Source: Chloranthus sessilifolius
Lineage: Eukaryota > Streptophyta > Magnoliopsida > Chloranthales > Chloranthaceae
Assembly (NCBI GenBank): GCA_021018995.1
Contig: CM037586.1
Location: 149,028,060 to 149,092,059, forward strand
Length of the DNA: 64,000 nt
Reading direction: 5' to 3'
The position numbers and the translations under genes are program-made. Every line of letters begins with the position of its first letter. Position 1 is the first letter of the stretch. The notes under the pieces are model-generated. The model searched no databases. It was given only the letters and a program-made list of their open reading frames with translations, and was not told the DNA's origin. Positions 55,801 through 64,000 of this stretch are shown one piece after another.

Positions 55801-56502
55801 GGAGAGAGGGAGAGGGAGACGATACAGAGAGAGAGACATTTGAGAGGTCTTTGGTTGTTGGGTTAATGAGTTAATGAAGAGGGAGAGAAGAAGGGTCGGA
55901 TGCTAGCTGCTCAAGTTGCAGAGAGAAAAGAGATAGAGAGACCTAGGTCTCTTGTTTTATATAGAGATAAGGGAAGCAAGTGGGGAGCCCAATTGGGTAA
56001 GTTAAACAATTAAAAAAATCCTCTTGGACTCTACTATTTTACCGGAGTAAGGATTAAAAAAAGAAAGTCCTCTTGGACTCCACTATTTTACAAGGAGTAA
56101 GGATTAAAAAAGGAAAGTCCTATTGGACTCTAATATTTTACTAAGAATAAATTAGTGAAATTCGAGTGCCAGGTTGCACCCAATTCAAATTTTATTGCTA
56201 GATATATATATTTTTTTTGTAAGTGAAATAGTTGGGTGTTGAGTTGTCAACACCAATCCCCATGCTCCCTCCATCTTACACCTCCACTGAGTGTATACAT
56301 CTAGTACCACACACCACAAATACCTCACATTTATTAAAAGCATTTTATTATATTCCAACATAGATGCTTATGTATTTCTATATTTATATATATATAATGA
56401 AGGGCTTGAGTTAGTAATAGGGTGTGGAGCTTGCACACTGTTTTTGGTGGCCCCCACATCTAAGGCCACAAGATTTGGGTTTTAAAAACCTGGGTCATAA
56501 CA
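52806..56502 (+). mobile_element. 3.7-kb solo LTR
   Basis: The ends TGTCACGACCCAG and CTGGGTCATAACA are inverted versions of each other, as usual for gypsy LTRs, and the flanks carry a perfect 5-bp TSD. The 3697 bp contain no polyprotein remnant, PBS or internal TG/CA boundary, so I read it as a single very long LTR left by LTR-LTR recombination. A promoter-like TTTTATATAGAG at 55954 suggests plus orientation. A purine-rich stretch precedes it (55730-55935), and a threefold repeat of CTCTTGGACTC(T/C)ACTATTTTAC follows at about 56020-56150. Confidence 0.8.
55954..55966 (+). promoter_or_regulatory. Putative LTR promoter TATA box
   Basis: TTTTATATAGAGA, about 540 bp from the LTR 3' end; the only good TATA box in the right part of this LTR. 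Function is inferred. Confidence 0.35.
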
Positions 56503-56539
56503 TAATAGCTGCGCCAAAGTAACCTCTAAAACAGAGTGC

Positions 56540-57615
56540 ACCCATGCATGATTCAAAATTTCGGCCAATATATGAAATTATCGGTCAAAATTTATCGATT
56601 TCAGTTTAGACCAAAACGATAACTTCAAATTATTGACACTTTATGTGGGGAGCTATATTTTCAGCTAAAATTTTGCTATTATCAGTTAAATACTTGCTAA
56701 ACTCTTAATATTATGGGCTAAATGATAAACTTTTGCAAAACTATCGGTAAACTGTTCTTATATTATCAGCTAAACTCTTGCAAAACAGTCAAAACTTTGC
56801 TATGTTATCGGCTAAACTCTTGCTAATCATGGGATAAACTCTAAATTCTTGCTATTATCAGCTAAACCCTTGCACTTTCATTTATTTATATATATATATA
56901 TATATATGAGACCGAAATTTTCAGGGTGCTAAAATTTCAGTCAAATTTTCAATTTCAGTTAGCCGAAACCGACATTTTGATCTTTTGCCCCATATGGGGT
57001 TGCAACTTTCCTACTTCACAAACGGGGAATCCCAAAAGGTGCAAGGGCCAAGGGAAAAGCCGAGTCTTTCATGTCTTTACTGATCTCTAAATTCCTAATT
57101 TTTTTTTTTCTTTGATAACCTTGGTGAGCACCTAACTAATCCTAGGGGCATGTGCACACCCGAAGTTAGCACATACCGGGTTAGCACGGGATATGAATCT
57201 CATGGGTGGCTTCAAGGGAAGGATTCGTACGCAGGCAAGGATCAAAATGTCAATTTCGGGACTGCTGAAACAAAAATTTTGACTGAAATTTTTGTATTTC
57301 AGCCGAAATTTCGGCAAAATATCAGCACCATAAAAATTTCAGTCCCAAATATATTTCTTTCTTTCTTTTTTGTAAAAAAATGAAAATGCAAGAGTTTAGC
57401 CGATAATATAAGAATAGTTTACTGAGAGTTTTGCAAAAGTTAAGCGTTTAGCACTTTAACCCATAATATTAAGAGTTTAGCAAGTATTTAACCGATAATA
57501 GCAAGATTTTAGCCTACAATATAGCTCTTCATATAAAGTGCCGATAACTTGAAATTATCATTTTGGTCTCCACCCAACCTGGTAGATTTTAGGGGCCGAA
57601 GTTTTGAACCATGTA
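56540..57615. mobile_element. Foldback element with AAATTTCGG and GCTAAACTCTTGC motifs
   Basis: Left arm 56540-56990 and right arm 57255-57615 pair in inverted orientation over about 350 bp, including GACACTTTATGTGGGGAGCT against AGCTCTTCATATAAAGTGCC. Inside each arm TAAACTCTTGC or GCAAGAGTTTA recurs several times with TTATC(A/G)GC between. The loop (57000-57250) holds unrelated GC-richer sequence. No protein is recognisable. Confidence 0.72.
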
Positions 57616-57745
57616 CTCAAGTCTGTCGCTTAACTCCTCAACTTATTAAGTCGAGTTTTGAACTTATTTACCCAAAAGAAATGTGCGTACAATGAGTTAC
57701 CACTTTAAAGACTTGAATGGCTCAAAAAATGTATCGATGTTTTAA

Positions 57746-58050
57746 TGAGTACGAGCTCCCATCAAACTAACTAATGATGGGGCTCTCCCGAGGATAATTA
57801 GTACCGGAGAGTTCTCTCTCTCTCTTAAACTCACCAAATCAAACATAATTTTCTCTCTCAAGACGGCTGTCCAATTTATCAAACGGTCATCCAGTATTTG
57901 ACTTTCACTCACTGTGTCAGACGGTCAACCAATATACATTTGTCCATTTTATAAGGGTAATTTGGTGTTTTCGGTAGAAAGAACTCTCCACCACTAATTA
58001 TTTTCAGAAGAGCCCTCCAACGCTAATTAGTTTGATGGAGGACTTTGCAT
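57746..58050. mobile_element. Small foldback MITE
   Basis: CCATCAAACTAACTAATG and GGCTCTCCCGAGGATAATTA at the left are mirrored by AGAGCCCTCCAACGCTAATT and AGTTTGATGGAGG at the right. Two internal short repeats with CAGACGGTC or AACGGTC lie between. Confidence 0.65.
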
Positions 58051-58778
58051 ATGGCATAGCTCCCTGGTAGCTCCTGTCACAGGAGAGTTCACTTGCTTTA
58101 ATTGGTTCTCATTCTATTTTCTAATTTTCTGCAAATGAGGATTTACCTGTTCTAGCAACAACCTCCCTGCTCTTTATTAATTTCCTATCAGAGCAAATAA
58201 AATCTACTCTGACAAAGAGTGAGTAGAGAGGAGGATAGAATTGCTGAACAGGTAAATCATGCATAAATTTTTGCTATGCACAAAGTTATTAAGGATAAGG
58301 GATACCTGTTAAAACAGGTATCAGAAAGTTAACAAAGAGGATAGGAACCTACTAAATCAGATGAAATCTCTATTATGACAAGGGCTAATAAAGAGCTATG
58401 CCATACATAATCTTACTAAATAAAAAATCAAAAAATGTACTGTGTTGCCTAAAAGTAGGGTGGTCACACTCTACACACCATTTGTTCTTAGTAAGAGATG
58501 TTTATCCAATAATCATATAAAACGCAGGAGAGTTTTCACAAAAAAGGCCATAGTAAGATAATAAAAACATAACTTCTTTTTCTCTATGCTTCTATGTCAA
58601 CTTGATCGAAACTATTCCACAATTAATTAGAAAAGTGCCTTCAACCCTTTTTTTTCTCGTTTTTTTAAAATAAAAAAGTGTCTTCATCCCTAATAAGGAA
58701 AAAGTGCTTTTTAGAACGCTTTAATCTGGAATGTTAATTAGATATGAACTACGGTAGATGTTTGAAAAACAAAAAGGC
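58051..58778. other. No recognisable gene
   Basis: AT-rich DNA; CTCCTGTCACAGGAGAG near 58071 is a small hairpin. Nothing else seen. Confidence 0.5.
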
Positions 58779-59178
58779 TGGTGCTATTGTCACACAACCT
58801 TATATTAAAGCCACCTCACTCGGTCAAAACAAAAATATTGACTATTTTGAATTTTATGATGAAAATTATTTTTCATCCTAATCTTCCACATAATAAATCT
58901 TAAGATTATAAGCCTACCTTCATATTGATTACACATAACATACATCTCAAAAAATGAATATAATCATAACGTATTAGCAAATGTAATTTATATTTACTTT
59001 TTGAGATATGTATAATGTGAAATCAATATTTGAGCGTTTAATAATAGGCTCATAATTTTAAAATCTATTGTGTGAAAGATTAGAATGAAAAATATTTTTT
59101 ATTATAAAATTTATAGCAGCCAATAAATTTTCATATTGCTTAAGGCTGCTGCAACATAAAGTGTTGTGAAAGTAAGAC
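58779..59178. mobile_element. Foldback MITE, family M copy 3
   Basis: Complete copy with ends GGCTGGTGCTATTGTCACAC and, inverted, CGCTGGTCTTACTTTCACAA; internal pairs include TTTTTCATCCTAATCTTCCA and its inverse near 59080. Confidence 0.75.
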
Positions 59179-59505
59179 CAGCGAATATAAAATAAAATGA
59201 CGGGCTCAAAACTTCACAAGTATAAGACGTTGGACTTATCTCTCTATCGGAGATAGTGATGGCCACAAAAGAAAAAAAATTATAAAAAAAAAGGGTGGAT
59301 GCTCCAATTCATGGTCGTGAAAAAATTGAGTACGAAAAGATTCCCCATTTTCCTATCACTTTATAACGATGATGCACGAAGCGTCCTAAATGTTGGGCCC
59401 ACCTTGATTTGCACCCCTCCACTTTTTGGCTGGTGAGTGATGAACGATGCCAATTAACTTTCGTTTGCAGCGCGCCACTTTGTGTCAAACTTTTTGTGAT
59501 TCGGA
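59179..59505. other. No recognisable gene
   Basis: Mixed sequence without a supported feature. Confidence 0.45.
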
Positions 59506-59715
59506 ATAGTCCTACATAAAATTTTGACCTTACACCAAGAATCAAAATTTCAGTCGAAATGATGAAAATTTTGGTCGAAATTATCGATTTCCCTCCCCAC
59601 CGAAACAATAATTTGGACCGAAATTTTGGTCTAAAATTGTATGGAACCCAAAATTTCAGCCAAATTTTTTATTTTCGACCGAAATTTTATCCAATATTTT
59701 GATCCTTGGCGAAAC
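59506..59715. repeat. Fragment rich in GACCGAAATTT palindromes
   Basis: Repeats of GTCGAAAT, GACCGAAATTTTGGTC and GACCGAAATTTTATCC resemble the outer sequence of the foldback at 56540-57615, so this is probably a piece of a related element. Confidence 0.5.
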
Positions 59716-59721
59716 ACAACA

Positions 59722-60058
59722 TGTCATGATGCATTTTGGGTGAGGACTTAAGCTCATGCCAAAAACAAAATCAGGGCGGGGACCTAAACCCAAAATCGAA
59801 TAATATTATGACATGTGGGTCTTGGTCGTCATAAAATGGTATCAAAGTGCACGGCTCTTCTATAAGGTGAAAGGCTGTAATAGTCTCACATTGGATAGAG
59901 AAAAGTCTTGACCACCCTAAGCTATATGTGATTGCGGGCACTACATTTCATGACACATTTTAGGTGGGGACTTAAGCTCATTCCAGAAACAAAATCGGGG
60001 CGGGGATCTAAACCCAGAACCGAATAACATTATGGCATGTGGGTCTAGGTCGTCTCAA
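59722..60058 (+). mobile_element. Second TRIM-like element
   Basis: Two direct repeats of about 113 bp (59722-59834 and 59946-60058) share GGACTTAAGCTCAT, AACAAAATC(A/G)GGGCGGGGA and ATGTGGGTCT. A tRNA-Met PBS-like TGGTATCAAAGT at 59837-59848 follows the first repeat. The short interior has no coding sequence. This fits a TRIM of about 340 bp. No TSD was found. Confidence 0.68.
59837..59848 (+). other. TRIM-like primer-binding site
   Basis: TGGTATCAAAGT, two bases after the first repeat; close to the Met-tRNA site. Confidence 0.65.
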
Positions 60059-60124
60059 GCGAGGAGAGGGGGAAGGAACCTATCTTTTGTGGATTAACTA
60101 CAACATATCTCATATGGCAAAAGG

Positions 60125-60835
60125 GGAAAATGCGCTCGGGCGTAGAGATATCTCTGCGCCTTTTTATATGTGCGCGACACGTAGCATCTTTTCTGTAAAG
60201 TGATGGGTGGCATGGGGCCCACGTTGCTAACTATGGTTAAACTTTTGAAATATTTTAAAACTTATATTCCATTTCAGTCGTCATTCTTGACTTTTTAAAA
60301 GTCTCTTTTCTCTCTTATCTGCCTTTTTATAAGAAAGCGTCGAACTTATTTTTTCAAGTATATTTTACTCATAAAATATAAGCACTCGGTAGCGAAGTGT
60401 CGGCACCCCGGTAGAGAAGTGCCAACACCCCGATATCGAGGTGTTGAAACCCTGGTATCGGGGTGCCAATGCCTCATTTTATGGGCGCTGACGCCTCTAT
60501 ATTAAGGTGTCGACACTTCATTTAAAAAAAAAAAAGTGTCTAGGCCAACGCTTTGCTGCCAGGCACTCACATTTTTTAAGTAGAATATACTTAAAAAAAT
60601 AAGTGTGACACTTTCTTAGAAAAAGGGAGATAAGAGAGAGAAAAGAAAGAGACTTTTAAAAAGCCAAGAATGACGACTGAAATGGTATATAACTTTTAAA
60701 ATATTTTAAAAGTTTAACCTTAGTAAAGTAGGCCCCATGTCACTCATCACTTCATAAAAGGTGTTATGTGTCGCGCCCATATCAATAGGCGTAGAGATAC
60801 CTCTATGCCTGGGCAAATATCCCCGACCCTCATCT
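60125..60835. mobile_element. Foldback element with internal 22-bp palindrome array
   Basis: Inverted ends GGGGAAAATGCGCTCGGGCG and GGGGATATTTGCCCAGGCAT (the latter on the minus strand) extend inward through TCGTCATTCTTGACTTTTTA and its inverse, about 230 bp per arm. The GGGGA(A/T)A start is reminiscent of Mutator ends, but no 9-bp TSD was clear. The centre holds the array described separately. Confidence 0.75.
60381..60534. repeat. 22-bp near-palindrome array, seven units
   Basis: Units begin at about 60381, 60403, 60425, 60447, 60469, 60491 and 60513, i.e. every 22 bp. The best unit is ACACCCCGATATCGAGGTGT plus TG; the flanking half-sites CACCCCG and CGGGGTG pair. The last unit decays into an A run. 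Confidence 0.85.
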
Positions 60836-61145
60836 CATATTATCAACTATTTAATCTCATAGTATTTCCAATGCAAGATAGACCATGGTATTTTTGGAAT
60901 CTTTCACACCACTAATATTGATGATATAATGAATCTCATTGGCTTAAGTTTAAGTATATGTCAAATTATTTGTATTTTTTATAATGTGATACAGTATAGA
61001 CAACTTGGATGTGATTTATATATCATAAAGAGTAAGATAGTTTAGGAGTAGCACCAAAGAGTAAATCTCACACAACAAAACATTTACATTGAGTGACACG
61101 AGGGAATAAATCTTACACAGCAACACTCGCCTTATTAATGTAATG
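60836..61145. other. No recognisable gene
   Basis: Contains a short duplicated word (GAGTAAATCTCACACA and GAATAAATCTTACACA near 61060 and 61102); otherwise nothing seen. Confidence 0.5.
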
Positions 61146-61153
61146 GAGGAAGC
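61146..61153. repeat. hAT-like target-site duplication, left
   Basis: GAGGAAGC, matched by AAGGAAGC at 61994-62001 (one change). Confidence 0.7.
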
Positions 61154-61377
61154 CAGCGGCGGAGTTACATTGTCCAATGGGGGGTCCCGGGATCCCCCAT
61201 CGCTGATTTTTTTTTTTAAGTCTTTTAAGATGAGTCTCTTTAGCTGCGAGATCTTTTACCAAGGACTCCCCAAATCCCAAACTTCTTAAAATACCTCAAA
61301 GACTTACCGATTCGTTCGCAAGATAATGAGACTCTCAAATTCTCTATCTCGATTCCCAAACCCAGCCGGACTCCCAT

Positions 61378-61432
<55 letters not shown>

Positions 61433-61621
61433 TCCCAAACCCAATTGGACTTCCATTCTCCCAAATTCCCTCTCTCGGTTCCCAAACCCAACTGGACTCT
61501 CATTCTCCCAAAGTCCCTCTCTCAGCTCCCAAACCTTGACTCCCAATTCCCAAATTCTCTCTCTCTCTCTCCCTCTCTCTCTCTCTCTATTCTCAAACCC
61601 AACTGGCCATCCAATCTCTTT

Positions 61622-61659
<38 letters not shown>

Positions 61660-61993
61660 AAATAGTCTCTCTCCCCCCACTCCCAACACCAACAATCTCT
61701 CTGTCTTCTCTCTCTCCTCTCTCTCTCTCACACACATAGAGCAGTCTCTTTTCCCCCACTCCCAACACCAACAGTCTATGTCTTCTTTCTCTCTCTCTCT
61801 CTCACACACAAATCTTAGGCTCTTAGCCCATCCCTTTCTCTCATATCTCATTCACTCTCCAGTCGTCAACACCAAGGGCTCAGATTGTCATCGATTTTTC
61901 GTCGAAGTGAAAGGTAACGCGAGTGTGACAAAATTATTACCATCTTACGATTATAAGGGATCTCCCATTAGAAAATTCATGGCTCCGCCACTG
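61154..61993. mobile_element. hAT-like non-autonomous element with CT-rich core
   Basis: Terminal repeats CAGCGGCGGAGTTACAT and, inverted, CAGTGGCGGAGCCATGA are of the hAT type, and the 8-bp flanks nearly match. The 840-bp interior is mostly (CT)n tracts and tandem units: about 50-bp units with GGTTCCCAAACCCAA at 61430-61540 and two units with CCCACTCCCAACACCAACA at 61675-61775. Open frames of 80-230 codons across it are low-complexity artefacts. Confidence 0.75.
61385..61429. repeat. (CT)n microsatellite
   Basis: Pure CT run of about 45 bp inside the hAT-like element. Confidence 0.95.
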
Positions 61994-62205
61994 AAGGAAG
62001 CAAACGTGGAGTGCAAAATCCAAACATCAAGCCAAATAAAGGATGGAGGACACCAACTGCGCTATCACTCTATTGGTGAGTTGGAGGAAGCAAACGTGGA
62101 GTGTAGAACCCAAAACATCAAGCCAAATAAATGAGGGAGGACACCAATTGCGCTACCACTCTATTGGTGAGTAGAAGTGCTACCACTCTATGGGTGAGTA
62201 GAAGT
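61994..62205. repeat. Tandem duplication of about 88 bp
   Basis: GGAAGCAAACGTGGAGTG at 61996 and 62087 starts two units that both end in CTCTATTGGTGAGT; a third, short partial unit (GTGCTACCACTCTATGGGTG) follows. The hAT-like element inserted at the left edge of this array. Confidence 0.82.
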
Positions 62206-62324
62206 AAATGTTGGTGGTGGGGATTGGGCCTTATTGAGGATAATTCTTCATTATTCCACACGGTAGCTCCATTCATGCCTACCGAATCACCAAGGGAGCC
62301 TATGCTAAAAAATCACTAACTTCT

Positions 62325-62615
62325 TTGTATCAAATGATGGAGATCAATTTTCATCCCAATCCTCCACACAATGGATCTTTAGACCATTGGTATACCATTA
62401 GACAGTTTTTGTTTTCATGTGGTTAGATCCCAAAAAGAAGCTCTAAAATCGCATTTGAACGTAAAGTGTACCATGTGCTTTTTTAGTCACTTTTTTGAGA
62501 TATGTGCCACATTAAATAAAAAATTGATCCTTTGATGATATGCTTGTGGTCTCAAGATCCATTGTGTGGATGACTGGGATGACAATCGATCTCCATTGTC
62601 ATATTCAAAGCACTC
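62325..62615. mobile_element. Foldback MITE, family M copy 4
   Basis: AAATGATGGAGATCAATTTT at the left and GATCTCCATTGTCATATTC at the right pair, as do TGGATCTTTAGACC and its inverse near 62550; related to the copies at 48770 and 58779. Confidence 0.7.
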
Positions 62616-62639
62616 AATTTTTTTCAGATTCAAAGCACT

Positions 62640-62911
62640 CAATTTTTTTCAGTTTAGGCACGAATAACAAAATCTTCCAATATAAGATTTCAAGATAATG
62701 AAAATATTCAACCAAATATTTGACCAGCCCTATTAAGGTAATAAATCAGCCAAATATATCTTAGGATTTGAATTTCCCCCCAAATAAACGAGATCCCAAC
62801 TGAAATCTTGTATATTCTGTAATCGCTATGCACTGAATACAATACTTGTAGATTGGAGTAAGGAAAAAAACCAATCCAGCATTTCACTGCAACTCTAATT
62901 TATTTTCTACA
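62640..62911 (+). repeat. copia-type LTR 3' end remnant
   Basis: TCTTGTATATTCTGTAATCG and TGAATACAATACTTG, then TTTTCTACA directly before a PBS-like site, have the layout of a copia LTR R/U5 end. The left limit is uncertain and no internal region follows. Confidence 0.45.
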
Positions 62912-62923
62912 TGGTACCAGATG
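62912..62923 (+). other. Decayed primer-binding site
   Basis: TGGTACCAGATG, two differences from TGGTATCAGAGC, in the expected position after the LTR remnant. Confidence 0.45.
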
Positions 62924-63037
62924 TCTAAACGATCCTACCAATTGTTACCTCATTAGTTGGTTCATATGGGTTCATGGTTCGTAATTCGCATTTCACTTTA
63001 TCTTAGTAAACCCGATTCGCTAAGGGTGGGATGAGTT

Positions 63038-63041
<4 letters not shown>

Positions 63042-63087
<46 letters not shown>
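63042..63087. repeat. (AT)n microsatellite
   Basis: About 46 bp of AT repeat followed by a short GA run. Confidence 0.96.
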
Positions 63088-63091
<4 letters not shown>

Positions 63092-63104
63092 GAGAGAGAG
63101 AGAA

Positions 63105-63440
63105 AAAGAGAAGTGGTTCCGTCCTCCAATAGAGGTCGGTGAGCCTCATGTGGCACTCATACCACTATTGGAATGCCACATCGACCACAGGTGTATTGTT
63201 TAGATCATCTTTGAAAATAATAAATTGAAAACTCATATTTACCATGTATTTCTTTAACAATAAAATTTGGGCCGCTGAAGCAAGTCCAAGTTTGACTTGT
63301 GCTTTAATTTTTTTTTTTAAATTGATCTAAAGAACACACCCATATTCTACGTCGCACCAAAAATGTATTTTGAAGGCCACGTGTAACTTGAAGGACGATC
63401 TCCGTCTTCCATTGGAGGACCTAACCAGCTCCCATATATA
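63105..63440. mobile_element. Foldback MITE-like sequence
   Basis: CCGTCCTCCAATAGAGG at the left and CCATTGGAGGACCTAAC at the right pair, as do GTTTAGATCATCTTTGA and TTGATCTAAAGAACAC inside. Decayed; boundaries approximate. Confidence 0.5.
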
Positions 63441-63524
63441 TATATATATATGAATTTGATTATTAATTTTTTTATTTTAAATATACATTATATGAAAAAT
63501 ATGTGAATATTATACATCAACTTC

Positions 63525-63600
63525 AAAATGGCATGAGAGTAATCCATATCGCTCTGTAACAAAGTGATCAGGGTTTGAATCCCTATGAGTGCTGCTCTTT
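63525..63600 (+). repeat. Possible tRNA-like SINE head
   Basis: GGGTTTGAATCCC near 63572 is a good box B; TGGCATGAGAG about 45 bases upstream is a weak box A. It is not a folding tRNA as far as I can see. Confidence 0.25.
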
Positions 63601-63717
63601 CCCCTGTTTGGTAAAAAAATATGAAGCGTGTAGGCCACTTCGCCCATTCTTAGGCGGAGCAACCCGACCTGCAAACGGGTTGGCTGTTTGCAAGGTTACC
63701 TAGCGAATTAGGTAACC

Positions 63718-63819
63718 CCGATCCTACCTTCTCCTTTTCCTCTTCTTTCCAGCCCTCTTCTCTCTCTCTCATACACACTTAACAATCCTACCTTCTCCTT
63801 TTCCTCTTCTTCTCTCCAG

Positions 63820-63880
<61 letters not shown>

Positions 63881-63890
63881 CACACTTAAC
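63718..63890. repeat. Tandem duplication with (CT)n expansion
   Basis: Two units starting ATCCTACCTTCTCC (63721, 63785), each ending CTCTCATACACACTTAACA; the second has an expanded CT run at 63825-63877. Confidence 0.88.
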
Positions 63891-64000
63891 AGCGTCTGCC
63901 CAGGATGAGTCAGATATCACATTGTTCCGCTGGTGACTCTTGAGACTCTAATCTCAGCCCTACCAACCAATGTGTCACCTGGCAAACTACCCAACACAAG

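Noticed and set aside
52806-56502. Host gene at 55300-55521 (minus)
   Set aside because: The 73-codon frame has no known domain and lies wholly inside the solo LTR.
61240-62134. Long open frames of up to 229 codons
   Set aside because: They are Ser/Leu- or Arg/Glu-rich readings of CT/GA repeats inside a hAT-like element.
63525-63600. tRNA gene
   Set aside because: Box B is good, but I could not find a cloverleaf or a proper box A; at most it is a SINE head.

Overview
The window looks like nuclear DNA of a flowering plant, from a repeat-packed intergenic region. It holds Ty1/copia and Ty3/gypsy LTR retrotransposons, an RTE-type LINE, TRIMs, Mutator-like elements (MULEs) carrying a plant ULP1-type protease, Harbinger- and hAT-like elements, MITE-like foldbacks, long AT and CT microsatellites and a degraded plastid 16S rRNA fragment. 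I found no host gene I can support. Every recognisable coding region belongs to a transposable element and nearly all are broken. Boundaries come from LTR or TIR ends, primer-binding sites, polypurine tracts and target-site duplications (TSDs) read directly in the sequence.

Region 1 (1-2114) holds the 3' end of a plus-strand gypsy pol, its LTR-like sequence and an unrecognised stretch. Region 2 (about 2115-24634) is one minus-strand copia element (copia-1, net about 5.7 kb) stretched to 22.5 kb by nested insertions. A LINE (5294-8825, perfect 13-bp TSD) split its integrase; a four-LTR TRIM array (5321-5991, perfect 5-bp TSD) sits inside the LINE tail; a plastid 16S fragment (4479-4650) lies in the integrase region; a second copia (copia-2, about 9376-16393) split its protease/gag region and was itself hit by a Harbinger-like element (12745-14266); a non-autonomous gypsy (18557-24598, itself holding a solo LTR at 21305-22407) split its 5' LTR.

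Region 3 (24635-30009) is mostly unrecognised DNA with AT and TAGT microsatellites and a second, 5'-truncated LINE copy. Region 4 (30019-50943) is a MULE within which two related larger MULEs inserted. MULE-A (30317-38932) and MULE-B (39662-50109) each have perfect 9-bp TSDs and carry a plus-strand MURA-type transposase facing a minus-strand ULP1/DUF1985 protease gene. The introns, untranslated parts and subterminal parts of all three elements are filled with arrays of a 22-bp unit built on a 14-bp palindrome. This is the most striking and, as far as I can tell from sequence alone, unexplained feature. A 22-bp palindrome array with a different sequence recurs in an apparently unrelated foldback element at 60381-60530.

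Region 5 (50944-64000) holds a 3.7-kb solo LTR with a perfect TSD, several MITE-like foldbacks including one four-copy family, a second TRIM, a hAT-like element filled with CT repeats, a copia LTR remnant, tandem duplications and microsatellites.
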